Below the pieces are notes generated by a model. The model had not been told where the DNA came from, did no database searches, and was given only the letters and a program-made list of their open reading frames with translations. 11,683 nucleotides of DNA, from the NCBI GenBank assembly GCA_026389675.1, contig JAPLHJ010000084.1, positions 1 to 11,683 on the forward strand. Reading direction: 5' to 3'. Shown piece after piece: positions 10,601-11,683 of the stretch. The first letter of the stretch is position 1; the number at the start of each line of letters is the position of its first letter. Source of the stretch: Chloroflexota bacterium (GTDB taxonomy: Bacteria; Chloroflexota; Dehalococcoidia; GIF9; UBA5629). The position numbers were made by a program, and so were the translations under genes.

Positions 10601-11683
10601 TACCCGTCCGGCCAATATTTAATTGAACGTGCTTCTCGCGCGCGATCTTCGGTCGCGCGCGATCCGGCCTCCGTTGTTACCGTTATTTTAATCGTTGTTT
10701 TCGCGGCGGCGCTAGCCCTGCTCACACCGGCTGCCGCTTGCGGGCTGCCGACCTGGCGGTCGTTTTACGCGCCTGCGGCGGATAATACATCAGCCCCGGG
10801 TGGTTTAAGCGGGGTGGGCTTCTCTCCCAGGTCGGCCCAGCCGTACGACATTATCGATTTCTTTAAAACAGCCAGGGGCACCGGCAAGGCCCTGGTGTGG
10901 GTGGGGGACTGGAAGGAGTTCGAATACGCACGCGGCTTTCCCACGCTGCTGGTGGAGCAGTCCTACCTGAACGGACTTATGTCAGTGATCGAAGTTACTG
11001 TCTTCAACCAGTCCGGGGGTAAGCTGCTGCGCAGCTTAGACGATAAAGCGCAGCAGAAATACGTGGCCGGTGCGGTGGATTTCGTACAAAAATACCAGAC
11101 GCGCTACCTGGGACTGGGGGTCGATACCGACGCACTTTACACACGTTCGCCAGCCGATTTCGACAAATTCGTCAAGCTCTTCGGCCGGACGTACGATGGG
11201 GTCAAGGCAGTATCGCCCGGCACTAAAATTTTCACCGTATTCCAGCTCGAGAAAATGAAAGGGCTGAACGGTGGCCTTTACGGCGGGGTCAACGACCCGT
11301 CCAAAAACCTGTGGTTCCTGCTGGATAAATTCCCCCGGGCGGATCTAATTGCCTTCAACACCTACCCGGGCATGATCTATAAAACGCCGTCCGAGGTCCC
11401 CGCCGACTATTTCACCGGTATCAAAGCCCACACGGCTAAGCCGCTGGCCATCAGCGGCACGGGTTGGCAGAGCGCGGAGGGCCCGGCCGGCTGGCCGGGC
11501 AGCGAGACGCTGCAGGCGGAATACGCTAAAGTATTTCTCGGATATAGCGCAGATTTGAACCCGAAATTCTCGGTATGGAGCTACCTCTACGACCCCACGA
11601 CACTGGCGGAACCCTTCAACAGTATGGGGCTGCTGCGTGGTGACGGCACGCCCCGGCCGGCCTGGTACGGCTGGTCTGCAGAA
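10589..11683 (+). CDS. Secreted TIM-barrel glycosidase-like protein, probably inactive, 3' partial
   Basis: A long frame, open to the window edge, gives a signal sequence (VVTVILIVVFAAALALL, codons about 10673-10723) ending TPAAAC, perhaps a lipoprotein site, and then about 320 residues of mature protein. Recognisable pieces are YDIIDFFKTARGTGKALVW, YLGLGVDTDALY, VSPGTKIFTVFQLEKMKGL, ADLIAFNTYPGMIY, KPLAISGTGWQS and FSVWSYLYD, ending near DGTPRPAWYGW. The order suits a clan GH-A-like barrel. In relatives I recall, GNE ends strand 4 and T-E-x-G-W ends strand 7; here they read GVD (Asp codon 11123-11125) and SGTGW (Gly codon 11456-11458). Both catalytic glutamates therefore seem absent, suggesting a binding rather than hydrolytic role. 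The start is unresolved: the only standard start in phase, GTG 10589, has no Shine-Dalgarno and overlaps the divergent promoter. Start and family assignment are tentative. Confidence 0.7.
   Translation, partial: MLCQYPSGQYLIERASRARSSVARDPASVVTVILIVVFAAALALLTPAAACGLPTWRSFYAPAADNTSAPGGLSGVGFSPRSAQPYDIIDFFKTARGTGKALVWVGDWKEFEYARGFPTLLVEQSYLNGLMSVIEVTVFNQSGGKLLRSLDDKAQQKYVAGAVDFVQKYQTRYLGLGVDTDALYTRSPADFDKFVKLFGRTYDGVKAVSPGTKIFTVFQLEKMKGLNGGLYGGVNDPSKNLWFLLDKFPRADLIAFNTYPGMIYKTPSEVPADYFTGIKAHTAKPLAISGTGWQSAEGPAGWPGSETLQAEYAKVFLGYSADLNPKFSVWSYLYDPTTLAEPFNSMGLLRGDGTPRPAWYGWSAE
10637..10661. repeat. GC-rich inverted repeat with cUUCGg loop
   Basis: CGCGCGCGA (10637-10645) pairs with TCGCGCGCG (10653-10661); the inner C-UUCG-G forms a stable tetraloop with one bulged T. 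TCGCGCGCGATC also occurs twice as a direct repeat (10636-10647 and 10653-10664). No U tract follows. It lies between the minus-strand promoter and the hydrophobic signal of the glycosidase-like gene. Confidence 0.65.

Noticed and set aside
11070..11258. 62-codon plus frame near the right edge
   Set aside because: Out-of-phase shadow of the glycosidase-like gene, which is open through the whole region.

Overview
The window looks like a bacterial chromosome with fairly GC-rich housekeeping genes, interrupted by a visibly AT-richer insertion of about 4 kb. Gene content suggests an environmental Chloroflexota, Dehalococcoidia-like lineage: an NDP-forming acyl-CoA synthetase, a ferredoxin-nitroreductase fusion, tandem GDP-mannose dehydratases and many small membrane proteins. 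This assignment is inference from gene style; there is no rRNA or marker gene to settle it.

Left flank (1-2115): the C-terminal end of an acyl-CoA synthetase converges with a 33-residue membrane microprotein that has its own near-consensus promoter. A DUF308/HdeD-type membrane protein follows, convergent with a nitroreductase carrying two N-terminal [4Fe-4S] motifs. The only well-placed start for the nitroreductase is an ATA behind a perfect Shine-Dalgarno. A tRNA-Ser(UGA) with encoded CCA lies 46 bp upstream of that start on the same strand.

Island (2077-6175): a perfect 40-bp direct repeat, the 5' half of the tRNA-Ser gene, brackets the insertion. Next to the intact tRNA sits the C-terminal half of a tyrosine recombinase, cut by a 5'-truncated IS3-family transposase (intact DD35E core). 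Cargo on the plus strand is a two- or three-segment membrane protein, a membrane-anchored extracytoplasmic protein, a Nudix hydrolase with an acidic tail, and a small anchored protein. The stretches between them are built from decayed copies of the same modules: a repeated promoter, three other degenerate repeats, and a tandem 11-bp repeat near each end that resembles recombinase arm sites. The element looks old, composite and probably no longer able to move by itself.

Right flank (6176-11683): about 350 bp without a convincing gene, including an intrinsic terminator, then a minus-strand run. In transcription order this is an atypical GDP-mannose 4,6-dehydratase paralogue, a canonical GDP-mannose 4,6-dehydratase, and a frameshifted membrane-anchored protein with a glycine tract. 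The two dehydratases probably make GDP-4-keto-6-deoxymannose for deoxysugar glycans. On the plus strand there is a CPBP-family intramembrane protease, convergent with an 88-residue membrane protein driven by a perfect consensus promoter. Divergent from that, a secreted TIM-barrel glycosidase-like protein runs off the window end; it appears to lack both expected catalytic glutamates.
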